Positions 1-8,537 of a stretch of 64,000 bases of DNA are shown here, one piece after another. How positions within the stretch are numbered: the first letter of the stretch is position 1; the number at the start of each line of letters is the position of its first letter. This stretch comes from Streptomyces sp. NBC_00358 (GTDB taxonomy: Bacteria; Actinomycetota; Actinomycetes; Streptomycetales; Streptomycetaceae). The notes beneath the pieces were generated by a model. That model had not been told where the DNA came from. It saw only the letters and a program-made list of their open reading frames with translations, and made no database searches. A program made the translations under genes and the position numbers. The stretch is taken from NCBI RefSeq assembly GCF_036099295.1, contig NZ_CP107976.1:5890001-5954000 (forward strand), read 5' to 3'.

Positions 1-382
1 CGGGCGTCGTCGTCTTGCCCAGGAACACCGCGCCGTGCTCGCGCAGCCGGGCCACGGACGGCGCGTCCTCCTCCCAACGGCCCCCCGCGCCGGTGGTCCT
101 GGAGCCGCGCAGCGTCGGATGCCCGCGCAGCAGCAGGATGTCCTTGACCGTGACGGGCACGCCGTCCAGCAGGCCCGCGGGCTCGCCCCGCCGCCAGCGG
201 TCCGCCGACTCCCGCGCCCGGACCAGGGCTTCGTCCGTGAGGAGCGTGACGAACGCGTTCACCGCCGGCTGCGCGCGGCCCGCTCTCTCCAGGGCCGCGC
301 GCGTCACCTCCTCGGGGCTGAATTCGCCCTTGCGGTACCCGTCGACGAGTTGTACCGCCGTCAGCTCGGTGAGTTCCGGCAT
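1..382 (-). CDS. Amidase-family hydrolase, N-terminal part (cut by window edge)
   Basis: Reading the minus strand from an ATG at 380-382 gives an open frame that runs off the left edge, about 127 residues. It has the look of the N-terminus of an amidase-signature protein (GatA/AtzF type): an early helix MPELTELTAVQLVDGYRKG, then AVNAFVTLL and the typical segment LLDGVPVTVKDILLLRGHPT, which precedes the first catalytic lysine region (VTVKD). The Gly/Ser-rich signature with the catalytic serines lies outside the window. It is followed on the same strand, 19 nt upstream, by the dehydrogenase gene ending at 402, so the two are probably cotranscribed. Substrate unknown; the neighbouring isomerase-like genes make a small dicarboxylic acid amide a guess only. 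Confidence 0.75.
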   Translation of the reverse strand, partial: MPELTELTAVQLVDGYRKGEFSPEEVTRAALERAGRAQPAVNAFVTLLTDEALVRARESADRWRRGEPAGLLDGVPVTVKDILLLRGHPTLRGSRTTGAGGRWEEDAPSVARLREHGAVFLGKTTTP

Positions 383-401
383 CGGTCCCTCCCAAGGCAG
401 T

Positions 402-1385
402 TCAGTGTCCGGGTACGTACCCGCGCTTCTTGTCGACCACGTTCGACAGCGGCTTGCCCGCCGCCCAGCGCTCGTACAACTCCACGAACTGCTCACCGAG
501 TTCGTCCCGCCAGCCCACCGTGTCACCGCTCATGTGCGGCGACACGATCAGACCCGGGACCTCCCACAACGGGCTGTCGCGGCCCAGCGGTTCGTGCTGG
601 AAGACATCGAGGGCCGCACCCGCGATCCACCGCTTCGACAACGCCTCGGCGAGCGCCTCCTCGTCGACGAGCTGTCCGCGCCCGACGTTGATGAAGCGGG
701 CCGAGGGCTGCATCACCCCGAAGCGCCGTGCCCCGAACATCCCGCGCGTCTGCGCGGTGAGCGGAGCCGCGGACACCACCCAGTCGGCGCGCGCCATCAG
801 CCGGTCCAGCTCCTCGGGGCCGTGGACACCGGTGCGCGGGACCCGCCCCACCAGGGCCGTCGTGACATCGAGCGCCTTGAGGGAGCGGACGATGGCCCGC
901 CCGATCGGCCCGGACCCCACGACACAGGCGCGGGTCCCGGCCACCCGCTGCGACTCGCGGTGCCGCCACTCGTGCCGCCGCTGCAGGTCCCAGGTCCGCG
1001 GCAGGTCCTTCGCCATGGCGAGGACCAGAGCGGTGACGTACTCGGCGATCGGCCGGTCGAAGATGCCGCGCGCGTTGGTCACCACCGTGTCGGAGGCGGC
1101 GAGCTCGGGACACATCAGATGGTCCACGCCCGCGCTCGCGGTGTGCACCCAGCGCGGCCGGGGCCCCTCGCCCGGCCAGGCGCGGCGCACCGCGTGGGAG
1201 GTGAAGTCCCACACGAGCAGCGCGTCCGCGTGCGGCAGCCGCTCCGCGAGCGTGGACTCGTCGGCGTGCTCGATCCGTACGCGCCCGGTGAGCCGGCCGA
1301 GCCGGGGGAGCGGGTCGGCGTCCAGGACGAGCAGGGTGGCCGGGGCCGACGGGTGGGGCGCGCCGGGGGACATACGGGCGTTCAT
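402..1385 (-). CDS. D-2-hydroxyacid dehydrogenase family protein (NAD-binding)
   Basis: A 327-residue protein of the D-isomer-specific 2-hydroxyacid dehydrogenase family, expected to reduce a 2-oxoacid or oxidise a 2-hydroxyacid with NAD(P). Visible features are the catalytic-domain segment ASAGVDHLM, then ARGIFDRPIAEYV. A Rossmann motif follows (VVGSGPIGRAIVRSLKAL), then AQTRGMFGARRF, the INVGRGQLVDEEAL stretch with the substrate-binding Arg region, and the LDVFQHEPL/SPHMSG segment with the catalytic Glu and His. The longer upstream open frame is a shadow; I chose the ATG at 1385 (MNARMSPG) because homologous sequence begins shortly after it, and an ATG 12 nt downstream (1373) is an alternative. 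It is divergent from the isomerase-like pair, with about 200 nt between the starts, and probably in an operon with the amidase. Confidence 0.88.
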   Translation of the reverse strand: MNARMSPGAPHPSAPATLLVLDADPLPRLGRLTGRVRIEHADESTLAERLPHADALLVWDFTSHAVRRAWPGEGPRPRWVHTASAGVDHLMCPELAASDTVVTNARGIFDRPIAEYVTALVLAMAKDLPRTWDLQRRHEWRHRESQRVAGTRACVVGSGPIGRAIVRSLKALDVTTALVGRVPRTGVHGPEELDRLMARADWVVSAAPLTAQTRGMFGARRFGVMQPSARFINVGRGQLVDEEALAEALSKRWIAGAALDVFQHEPLGRDSPLWEVPGLIVSPHMSGDTVGWRDELGEQFVELYERWAAGKPLSNVVDKKRGYVPGH

Positions 1386-1587
1386 CGGGAGAAACCGTTT
1401 CGCAATGCGGGTCCGCTTCTCTGGGAGATCCTGGGGCGACATGACCGTGGAGACATGCGGGCGAACGGGGCCGAGCCGTCTGAGATGCGCGGATTGACCA
1501 CGCTCGCACCCGAACCTACCTTCGTCAACACGGGCCCGCATACGGTCCGTTGCCCGCCTGATTCCCTCTCCGAGGCCGGTGCCTGCC

Positions 1588-2367
1588 ATGGACGTTTCCT
1601 TTCTCGGCGGTCCGCATCCGCAGCGCGGGGTCGGCGTGGTCGCCCCGTTCGACTTCGCCCTAGACCGCGAGCTCTGGCGGTGGGTCCCGGACGACGTCTC
1701 CCTGCATCTGACCCGCACCCCGTTCGTGCCGGTCGAGGTCGGCCTGGACCTGGCCCGCCTGGTCTCCGAGCACGAGACCCTCGGCGACGCGGTCCGTGCG
1801 CTGAACGCGGTCGCGCCCGAGGTCGTCGCGTACGCGTGCGCGTCGGGCAGTTTCGTCGGCGGGATCGCGGGTGAGCGGGCGATGCGCGAGGCGATGACCC
1901 GCGCGGGCGCGCTGCCCTCGCTCACCACCTCCGGCGCCCTCCTCGCAGCCCTGGGGGAGCTCGGCGCACGCCGGATCGCCCTGGTCACCCCCTACACGGT
2001 CTCGGTCACCCAGTCCCTGGAGGAGTACCTCGCGGAGGCCGGCGTCACCGTCACCGACCGCGCCTTCATGGGCCTGACCAGGCACATCTGGAAGGTCCCG
2101 TACCGCGATGTGGCCACCATGGCCCGCCGGGCGGCCCGGGGCGCGGCGGACGCCCTCTTCATCAGCTGCACCAACCTTCCGACGTACGACGTCATCCCCC
2201 AGCTGGAGGCGGAACTGCGGATCCCGGTGATCTCGGCCAACCAGGTGACGATGTGGGCAGCGCTGCGCCAACTGGGTACCCGGGCGGTGGGCCCCTATCA
2301 GCGGCTGATTGATCCGGCCGCCCGCCGGGGACCCGTACTTCCCGAAGAACAGGAAGGTTGGGCATGA
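1588..2367 (+). CDS. Maleate isomerase / Asp-Glu racemase superfamily protein, copy 1 (two cysteines present)
   Basis: A 259-residue protein of the maleate cis-trans isomerase / arylmalonate decarboxylase branch of the Asp/Glu racemase superfamily. These enzymes use two cysteines. Here the first lies in YACASGSF (C84) and the second in FISCTNLP (C194), so both canonical positions are occupied. The TPYTVSV segment (residues 135-141) is also family-typical. The start is either ATG 1588 or GTG 1579; a GAGG at 1572-1575 sits too close to the GTG, so I prefer the ATG. The stop codon overlaps the next gene's ATG (ATGA), which indicates translational coupling to a paralogue that lacks the second cysteine. 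The true substrate cannot be deduced from sequence alone. Confidence 0.85.
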   Translation: MDVSFLGGPHPQRGVGVVAPFDFALDRELWRWVPDDVSLHLTRTPFVPVEVGLDLARLVSEHETLGDAVRALNAVAPEVVAYACASGSFVGGIAGERAMREAMTRAGALPSLTTSGALLAALGELGARRIALVTPYTVSVTQSLEEYLAEAGVTVTDRAFMGLTRHIWKVPYRDVATMARRAARGAADALFISCTNLPTYDVIPQLEAELRIPVISANQVTMWAALRQLGTRAVGPYQRLIDPAARRGPVLPEEQEGWA

Positions 2368-3095
2368 CCGCACTCGGATTCCTCTACCCGGGCCACTCGG
2401 CCGAGGACGACTACCCGCGCATGGAGCAGCTCCTCGGCAGCGACATCCGCCTGACCGTCGTCCACACGGACATCGGGGAGGACGCGCACCGCGTGGACGC
2501 GCTCCTCGAAATGGGCTCGGCGCAACGCCTCGCGGCGGGCGTCGAGGAGCTGCGCCTGTCCGGGGCGGAGGCCGTGGTCTGGGCGTGCACCAGCGGCAGC
2601 TTCGTGTACGGGCTCCAGGGCGCCCACGAGCAGGTCCGCGGCCTCGCCAGGGCGGCCGGCCTGCCGGCGTCCTCGACGTCCTTCGCCTTCGCGCACGCGG
2701 CGCGGGAGATCGGGGCGCACCGGGTCGCGATCGGGGCGACCTACCCCGACGACGTGACCGCGCTCTTCGCCGCGTTCCTGAAGGACACCGGCACGGAGGT
2801 GGTGGCGGTACGCGGTTCCGGTGTCGTCACCGCCGCCGAGGTCGCCGACTGGGACTACGACCAGGTCCTCGGCCTGGCCCGTGCGGTGGACCGCCCGGAC
2901 GCCGACGCGATCCTCCTCCCGGACACGGCCCTGCACACCGCCTCCCACCTCGCGGCCCTGGAGAAGGACCTCGCCAAGCCGGTCCTCACCGCGAACCAGG
3001 TCACCGTCTGGGAAGCGCTGCGCCTGACGGACCGCCGAGTGAACGCCCCGGAACTCGGCACCCTTTTCACCAGGGAACCGATCGTCCAGGCGTAG
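2364..3095 (+). CDS. Maleate isomerase / Asp-Glu racemase superfamily protein, copy 2 (second cysteine replaced)
   Basis: A 243-residue paralogue of the preceding gene, overlapping it by 4 nt, with AGGAAGG at 2351-2357 as ribosome-binding site. The first active-site cysteine is kept in VWACTSGSF (C75), and the Tyr/Gly-rich GATYPDD loop is recognisable. At the second cysteine position the sequence reads LLPDTALHT, with Asp187 where copy 1 has Cys194. Isomerases and racemases of this fold need both thiols, while decarboxylases of the fold can work with one. This copy may therefore catalyse a different reaction, or act as a partner subunit of copy 1. Domain calls are usually 'aspartate/glutamate racemase family' or 'maleate cis-trans isomerase'. 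Function unproven. Confidence 0.83.
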   Translation: MTALGFLYPGHSAEDDYPRMEQLLGSDIRLTVVHTDIGEDAHRVDALLEMGSAQRLAAGVEELRLSGAEAVVWACTSGSFVYGLQGAHEQVRGLARAAGLPASSTSFAFAHAAREIGAHRVAIGATYPDDVTALFAAFLKDTGTEVVAVRGSGVVTAAEVADWDYDQVLGLARAVDRPDADAILLPDTALHTASHLAALEKDLAKPVLTANQVTVWEALRLTDRRVNAPELGTLFTREPIVQA

Positions 3096-3184
3096 ACCCA
3101 GAAGGGTTCAGCCCCTCCGGCGCAATCCAGCCCCTCCGGCGTTCGAGGAGCGGGGTCCGGGGGCGGAGCCCCGGAGGACGGGAA

Positions 3185-3220
3185 GGGGCGGAGGGGCGAG
3201 AATCGTCGCCCCTCCGCCCC
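3185..3220. terminator. 15-bp perfect hairpin downstream of isomerase pair
   Basis: A perfect inverted repeat with arms at 3185-3199 and 3206-3220 and a 6-nt loop, made almost entirely of G and C, with no T-tract. It follows the stop at 3095 and precedes the next ribosome-binding site. It sits next to a direct repeat of the block CAGCCCCTCCGGCG and an imperfect GGGGTCC/GGAGCCCC palindrome at about 3144-3174, a type of intergenic repeat common in Streptomyces. Confidence 0.6.
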
Positions 3221-3233
3221 ACCCGGGGAAAGC

Positions 3234-3263
3234 CGCCCTCCGGGCCCCGCCACCCGGAGGGCG
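3234..3263. terminator. 11-bp hairpin, second of a tandem pair
   Basis: Arms at 3234-3244 and 3253-3263 are exact complements separated by 8 nt. Together with the hairpin at 3185-3220 it makes a tandem terminator-like structure in the 243-nt gap before the LLM-class gene. Confidence 0.5.
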
Positions 3264-3338
3264 CCCGGGGAATAACCGGAGCCACCCTCCTGTTCGTGCT
3301 CGCAGGACACCAACGCGTACGCAACAGGAGGCACCCCG

Positions 3339-4472
3339 GTGGACGAGACGGCCGAGACGGGCGAGATCCGAGGCACGGCACAGGGCACCGCCCCCGTCCC
3401 CCTCTCCGTGCTGGACCTGGTCACCGTGGGCGCGGGCCGCACCGCGACCGACGCGCTCCGCACCAGCGTCCGGATCGCCCGTCTCGCGGAATCCCGCGGC
3501 TTCAACCGCTACTGGGTCGCCGAACACCACTCGATGCCCGGCGTGGCCAGCTCCTCGCCCGCCGTGATCCTCGCCCACCTGGCCGCCCACACGGACCGCA
3601 TCCGGCTGGGCTCCGGGGGAGTGATGCTCCCCAACCACGCCCCGCTGGTCATCGCGGAGCAGTTCGGCACCCTGGAGGCGATGGCCCCGGGCCGTATCGA
3701 CCTGGGCCTCGGCCGCGCCCCGGGCACGGACGGCGCGACGGCCGCCGCGCTGCGCCGTACCCAGCGCCTCAACGAGGGCGCCGACGACTTCCCCGAGCAG
3801 CTCGCGGAACTCACCCGCTTCCTGGACGACGACTTCCCCGACGGCCACCCCTACGCCCGCATCCACGCCGTTCCCGGGCCCGTCCAGTCGACCTCGCCGG
3901 GCGGGGTCCAGTCCCCGCACCGGCCCCCGGTCTGGCTGCTCGGTTCCTCCGGCTTCAGCGCCCGCCTCGCCGGAGCGCTGGGCCTCCCGTTCGCCTTCGC
4001 GCATCACTTCTCGGCGCAGAACACGATTCCGGCCCTGGACCTCTACCGGGAGTCCTTCCGGCCGAGCGCGGTCCTCGACGCCCCGTACGCCCTCATCGGT
4101 GTCTCCGCCCTCGCCGCGGACGAGGAGAAGGAGGCCCGCCGCCAAGTGCTGGCCGCCGCGCTGAACATGGTCCGCCTGCGCACCGGCCGCCCGGGTCTCG
4201 TGCCGACGCCGGAGGAGGCGGAGGCCTACGAATTCAGCCCCATGGAGCGGGAGTTCGTCGACTCCTGGAACTCAAACGTCATCCACGGCACGGCCGACGA
4301 GGTCCGCGCCGGCCTCGACGACCTCCAGAAGCGCACCGGCGCCGACGAGTTGATGATCACGGGCAACGCGCACAGCGGTGACGTCCGGCTGCGTTCGTAC
4401 GAACTGATCGCGGACGCCTACGGGTTGGCGAACGGCCAGGACGGCCAGGACAGCCAGGACAGCCAGGCCTGA
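3339..4472 (+). CDS. LLM-class (luciferase-like) flavin-dependent oxidoreductase
   Basis: A 377-residue luciferase-like monooxygenase, F420- or FMN-dependent, closest in pattern to the MsnO8/YhbW-type group. Typical signatures are the N-terminal LSVLDLVTVG, the FNRYWVAEHHSMPG segment (residues about 55-68), SSPAVILAHLAAHT, RLGSGGVMLPNHAPL, and the glycine-rich RIDLGLGRAPGTD loop. The start is GTG 3339 with AGGAGG at 3326-3331. The last 15 or so residues form a short tandem Gln-Asp repeat (NGQDGQDSQDSQA) coded by 9-nt units, unlikely to be structural. It lies in the same direction as the isomerase pair but behind two strong hairpins, so it may be a separate transcript. Confidence 0.88.
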   Translation: MDETAETGEIRGTAQGTAPVPLSVLDLVTVGAGRTATDALRTSVRIARLAESRGFNRYWVAEHHSMPGVASSSPAVILAHLAAHTDRIRLGSGGVMLPNHAPLVIAEQFGTLEAMAPGRIDLGLGRAPGTDGATAAALRRTQRLNEGADDFPEQLAELTRFLDDDFPDGHPYARIHAVPGPVQSTSPGGVQSPHRPPVWLLGSSGFSARLAGALGLPFAFAHHFSAQNTIPALDLYRESFRPSAVLDAPYALIGVSALAADEEKEARRQVLAAALNMVRLRTGRPGLVPTPEEAEAYEFSPMEREFVDSWNSNVIHGTADEVRAGLDDLQKRTGADELMITGNAHSGDVRLRSYELIADAYGLANGQDGQDSQDSQA

Positions 4473-4489
4473 GAATCACTCAGGCCTGG
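4463..4489. terminator. 10-bp hairpin overlapping the LLM gene stop codon
   Basis: Arms at 4463-4472 (CCAGGCCTGA) and 4480-4489 (TCAGGCCTGG) flank a 7-nt loop. The left arm includes the stop codon of the LLM-class gene, so it is a likely terminator for that gene and could also serve the convergent GGDEF-EAL gene. Confidence 0.5.
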
Positions 4490-4593
4490 GGACCAGGACG
4501 CTCACGCCCGGGAGTCCGGCCGGCGGGTCGGAAAGCGGTGAGCGGGGCTCGCTCCTGAGAGCGGGCCCGCAGGCCCGAGGGCGCGAGCGTCGC

Positions 4594-6531
4594 TCATGCC
4601 CGAGGGCAGGCGGCCGACATCAGGAGTGCGGAGATCCGCTCCGGCGCCACCGGCCGGGAGTACAGCCAGCCCTGGCCGGTGTCGCAGCCGATCCCGCGCA
4701 GCCGGGACGCCTGCGAGGCGGTCTCCACGCACTCGGCGGTGACGGTCAGGCCGAGCCGGTGGGCGAGTTGGATGAGCGCCTCGACGATGACCTCGTCTGC
4801 CGGGTTGGGATGGGCGGACGAACCGTCGGCGTTCTCGTACTGGAAGCCGCGGACGAAGGAGCCGTCGAGCTTCAGCACGGACACCGGGAGCCTGCTCAGA
4901 TAGGCGAGGTTCGAGTAGCCGGTGCCGAAGTCGTCGATGGCGATGCGGACGCCCATGTCGCTGAGCGCCTGGAGGGCCTGGAGCGGCCGGCCCGCCGAAC
5001 CCATCACCGCCGACTCCGTCAGCTCCAACTGGAGCAGATGCGGGGCCAGTCCGGTCTCCGCCAGGATCTCCGCCACGTCCGCGACCAGGTCGGAGTCCCA
5101 GACCTGGCGCACGGCGACGTTGACGCTGACGAAGATCGGCGGGGCGTCCGGGTGGTCCAACTGCCAGCGGCGGGCCTGGCGGCAGGCGGTGGCCAGCACC
5201 CAGCGGCCGAGCTGGACGATCGAACCGTCCTCCTCGGCCAGCCCGATGAACCGATTCGGCGTGAGCATCCCGAACCGTGGGTGGTTCCAGCGGACGAGTG
5301 CCTCGACCCCGTGCACACCGCCGTCCTCCATGCCCACCAACGGCTGGTATTCCAGGGCGAATTCACCCCGTTCGATGGCCGCGCGCAGGGTGGACGACAG
5401 GGCCTGGCGGGTCATGCGGTGCGCGTTGCGCTCCGGGTCGAAGAGCGTCCAGCGGCCCTTGCCGTCCGCCTTCGCCCAGTACAGCGTCGTGTCCGCCGCC
5501 TGCATCAGACCGGTCGCGGTCGTGCCGGTGGCGCGCCGCTCGACGACCCCGATCGACGCCGACAGCGACAGCCGCTGCCCCGACAGGTCGAACGGCGCCT
5601 GGAGCGACTTCAGTACGGACTCGGCGAGGTCCGCCAACTGGTCGGTGCCCGTGGAATCCTCGACGAGCAGCGCGAACTCGTCCCCGCCCAGCCGCGCCAC
5701 CAGGGGAGTGGCCGCCCTCGTGAGGCCGGCCTCCTCCGCGCAGCGCGTCAGACGCTCCGCGACCGCCGCGAGCAGCCGGTCCCCGACCCGGTGGCCGAGC
5801 GTGTCGTTGACCGCCTTGAAACCGTCGAGGTCCAGATAGCAGAGCCCGATCCGGCCGGTGCCGCCCTCCTCGTACGCCTCCGCCTCCAGAGCCGCCGACA
5901 GGCGCTCGAAGAAGAGCGTGCGGTTGGGCAGCCGGGTCACCGGGTCGTGCATCTGCAAGTGGCGCAGCCGCGCCTGGAGTTCACGCCGGGCGCCGATGTC
6001 GGTGACCGAGATCAGGACCGCCCGCTCCTGCGGGGGCAGGGGGGCGACCGTGACCTGCACCCAGAGCGCGTGGCCGTCGGGGTGCTTGAGCCGGCGGGTG
6101 CAGCGCAGCCTCGCCCGGCTGCCGCCCAGCACCTCGCGGTACGCGTGCCAGATGCGGGCGTCGGAGGTCAGGTCCACCAGATCGGCGGCGACCCGCCCGG
6201 CGAACGTCCGCTCCCCGGCGCCGAGCAGCGTGCCCAGCGTCTCGTTGGCGGTGACGACGAGACCCTCGCGGTCGACGACGGCCATCGCGAGGGGAGCGGT
6301 GTCGAAGGCCGCCTGGAAGGTGCGGGGTGACGTTCCGTCGGGAACCGCGGCCGGTGCGGGCGCCCCGGAAGGAGTTCCGGGCGTCCCGGGTGGCACGGGT
6401 GATACGGAGGGGACGGGTGGGCCGGGAGAGATCCCGGGGGACGTACGAGAAGACGTGTCGATATGACGCTCTGTGACGGTCGGCCGGACGAGGTCTCCCG
6501 CGGGCGCCGGCCCTTCGGACGTTCCGCTCAC
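4594..6531 (-). CDS. cdgA: PAS-GGDEF-EAL bifunctional c-di-GMP cyclase/phosphodiesterase (CdgA-like)
   Basis: A 645-residue soluble c-di-GMP enzyme. Order: Pro/Ser/Thr-rich N-terminus (1-70), a PAS domain (about 71-185), a GGDEF domain with intact motif at 282-286, and an EAL domain (about 375-640). The EAL catalytic residues are present: EAL 410-412, ELTES 503-507, DDFGTGYS 533-540, KLD 554-556 and E603 in the AECVE segment. No RxxD inhibitory site is seen before GGDEF. The start was set at GTG 6531 (MSGTSEG); the open frame extends 101 codons further upstream without family-like sequence. The architecture and likely synteny match S. coelicolor CdgA (a BldD target), so the symbol is by inference; I did not find a clear BldD box upstream. 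Confidence 0.85.
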   Translation of the reverse strand: MSGTSEGPAPAGDLVRPTVTERHIDTSSRTSPGISPGPPVPSVSPVPPGTPGTPSGAPAPAAVPDGTSPRTFQAAFDTAPLAMAVVDREGLVVTANETLGTLLGAGERTFAGRVAADLVDLTSDARIWHAYREVLGGSRARLRCTRRLKHPDGHALWVQVTVAPLPPQERAVLISVTDIGARRELQARLRHLQMHDPVTRLPNRTLFFERLSAALEAEAYEEGGTGRIGLCYLDLDGFKAVNDTLGHRVGDRLLAAVAERLTRCAEEAGLTRAATPLVARLGGDEFALLVEDSTGTDQLADLAESVLKSLQAPFDLSGQRLSLSASIGVVERRATGTTATGLMQAADTTLYWAKADGKGRWTLFDPERNAHRMTRQALSSTLRAAIERGEFALEYQPLVGMEDGGVHGVEALVRWNHPRFGMLTPNRFIGLAEEDGSIVQLGRWVLATACRQARRWQLDHPDAPPIFVSVNVAVRQVWDSDLVADVAEILAETGLAPHLLQLELTESAVMGSAGRPLQALQALSDMGVRIAIDDFGTGYSNLAYLSRLPVSVLKLDGSFVRGFQYENADGSSAHPNPADEVIVEALIQLAHRLGLTVTAECVETASQASRLRGIGCDTGQGWLYSRPVAPERISALLMSAACPRA

Positions 6532-6854
6532 CGCTCGCTCCCGCAGTGCACTCGTTCTTCGTATGGGTCTCTCGGGGCGGTCGGCCGGTGAGGGACGGCC
6601 GCACAAGCCGTGTCCGTGCAGGAAAGTGTGCCGATCATAGAGGCTGACTCCGGACGGTGCAGCCACTGTCCAGTGTCCCGGAACAACCACCCGTTCTGAC
6701 AGATCGTTTCTGCCTGTATCTGGACGGGTTCCCTCCCCGGCCGACCGCATGTGACGTTCCGTGCAGGTCCGGGGGTGTCGGCAGGCGGGCTCTCTCACTC
6801 TTCCGGTGCAGACAAACAGGGCGAAGTAGTACAAATTGAATCAGGCTGGGTGCG
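6532..6854. other. Divergent intergenic region between cdgA-like gene and M6 protease gene
   Basis: A 323-nt promoter region for two divergent genes. The only ordered elements I see are a short palindrome with arms CACTG (6664-6668) and CAGTG (6671-6675), and an AT-richer patch near 6825-6840 (GTAGTACAAATTG) that could hold a -10 element for the protease gene. No convincing small ORF or RNA gene was seen. Confidence 0.5.
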
Positions 6855-8414
6855 GTGTCCCGAAATCCGCATCCGGAGGTCGACGTGCCGCGTCCGCTCC
6901 CCCTGAGGGCTCTTCCGCGCGAGGCCGTGCGCGGCCTCGCGCGGGACGGGGCGCCCCGCTGGCGCAGCACCGCCGCCCTGTTCACCTCGATGACCGCCCT
7001 CGCCGCGACCTCCCTGGTGCCGGGACCCGCGCTCGCCGAGCCGCTCGCGTCCCCCTGCGCCCTGACGCGGACCGAGGCGCACCACTCGGAGGGTGCCAAC
7101 ACCTGGAACACCTCCTATGTGCGGCCCACACGTCCTCTCGACGCCGTGATGGTCTTCCTGTCGTTCCCGGACGCCACCCCGCGCACCACGCCCGCCGAAC
7201 TGACGGGTGACTACTTCCCGGCGACCAGCCGCTTCTTCGAGCGTGCCTCGTACGGCAGGTTCACGGTCCGCCCGCACCCCCAGCGCGCCTGGATCCGGAT
7301 GCCGCATCCCTCCACGTCGTACGCCATACGGCGCGACTGGAACGCCGCCGACCGTTCCGCCTATCTGCGCGACGCCCTCTCCGTGGCCGACCCGCAGATC
7401 GACTTCTCCCGCTACGACGTCGTCTACTTCGTCGCCGACCCGGACGCTCCGGGCGTCGACTCGGACGCGACGAAGGTCGTCAACCTGGACACGCCCCTGC
7501 ACGCGGACGGCAAGGACATCCGACGCGTCGTCACGGTTTTCGAGAAGCATCCGCCGGACCGTCTCGTCCTCGCCCACGAGACCGGTCATGTCTTCGACCT
7601 GCCCGACCTCTACCACCGCCCCGCCGACGGCAAGGGCGACTGGGACACCTATGTGGGCGACTGGGACCTCATGGGCAGCCAGTTCGGCCTCGCCCCCGAC
7701 CTCTTCGGCTGGCACAAGTGGCGGCTGGGATGGCTGGAACCGCACCAGGTGGCGTGCGTGGTGGGTTCCGGCACCACCCGGCTGACACTGGAGCCGCTGG
7801 AGGCCGGCCCCGTCGACTCCCCGGTCGGTGCGGCCGGTTCTGCGGGTTCGGCCGGCGCGAGCGGAGCGGGCGCCGCCGGCGTCGGGGTGCTGGCGTCCCG
7901 CTCCACGGCGCCCGGTCGAACGGGGGCGGCGTTGCAGGGGCCGCGGTTGCCCTCGCGCGGACCGGGGGCGCCCCCCGACGGGACAGCGGGAGCGTCCTCT
8001 CGGGCTGTGGGGGGACCGGGCGCGTCCTCGGACGCGGTGGGCGTGGCGGCCCTCCCCGGTTCGCGGATCTTCGGCGCCGGCCGGGGGACCAAGCTGGCGG
8101 TGGTCCCGACGGGTCCGGACAGCGCGCTCGCCTTCGAGGCGCGGGGCTCGCAGGGCAACGACGGCTCGTCCTGCGACCAGGGCGTCCTCGTCTACCGGGT
8201 GCGCAGCCGGACCGAGTCGGGCAGCGGTCCCATCCAGGTGATCGACGCCCACCCCCGCACCGAGTCCTGCTGGGAGGACTCGGTGTACCCGCCGCTCGCG
8301 GACGCGCCCGTGAGCCTCGGCGAGAGCTTCAAGGTGCCGGGCGCGAACGTCCGCGTCACGGTGGAGGACCGGACGGCCTCGGGGGCCTGGACGGTGAAGA
8401 TCACGACAGGCTGA
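6855..8414 (+). CDS. Secreted M6-family (immune inhibitor A-like) metalloprotease
   Basis: A 519-residue exported protein. After a long positively charged N-terminus comes a hydrophobic stretch (AALFTSMTALAATSLV, about residues 37-52) with a likely signal peptidase site at ALAEP. The zinc motif HETGHVFDLPDLYH starts at H241, giving the HExxH glutamate and a third His eleven residues later, as in M6 proteases. The WDLMGSQFG segment downstream is the Met-turn. Between residues about 322 and 402 there is an unusually long Gly/Ala/Ser/Pro-rich stretch that splits the C-terminal beta domain. The start is GTG 6855; no strong ribosome-binding site is seen, and an internal GTG at 6885 (VPRPLPLRAL) is possible. 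It is expected to degrade extracellular protein. Confidence 0.85.
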   Translation: MSRNPHPEVDVPRPLPLRALPREAVRGLARDGAPRWRSTAALFTSMTALAATSLVPGPALAEPLASPCALTRTEAHHSEGANTWNTSYVRPTRPLDAVMVFLSFPDATPRTTPAELTGDYFPATSRFFERASYGRFTVRPHPQRAWIRMPHPSTSYAIRRDWNAADRSAYLRDALSVADPQIDFSRYDVVYFVADPDAPGVDSDATKVVNLDTPLHADGKDIRRVVTVFEKHPPDRLVLAHETGHVFDLPDLYHRPADGKGDWDTYVGDWDLMGSQFGLAPDLFGWHKWRLGWLEPHQVACVVGSGTTRLTLEPLEAGPVDSPVGAAGSAGSAGASGAGAAGVGVLASRSTAPGRTGAALQGPRLPSRGPGAPPDGTAGASSRAVGGPGASSDAVGVAALPGSRIFGAGRGTKLAVVPTGPDSALAFEARGSQGNDGSSCDQGVLVYRVRSRTESGSGPIQVIDAHPRTESCWEDSVYPPLADAPVSLGESFKVPGANVRVTVEDRTASGAWTVKITTG

Positions 8415-8537
8415 GCCGCCTTCCGGCAGTACGGTCGCCGAGCGGTCGGTGACCGGTGACTCGTGCCCGGCGACGGGCGACGCGCGACGCGCGATGCGAC
8501 AGACAGGTGGCCGAGGGCTCGGCGATATCGGTGGCGG

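Noticed and set aside
15-1874. Long plus-strand open frames (up to 619 codons) opposite the amidase and hydroxyacid dehydrogenase
   Set aside because: They are Arg/Pro/Ala-rich shadow frames caused by high GC at codon position 3 of the genes on the other strand and show no family sequence.
6532-6854. BldD operator upstream of the cdgA-like gene
   Set aside because: I searched by eye for the pseudo-palindromic BldD consensus and found no match good enough to report.
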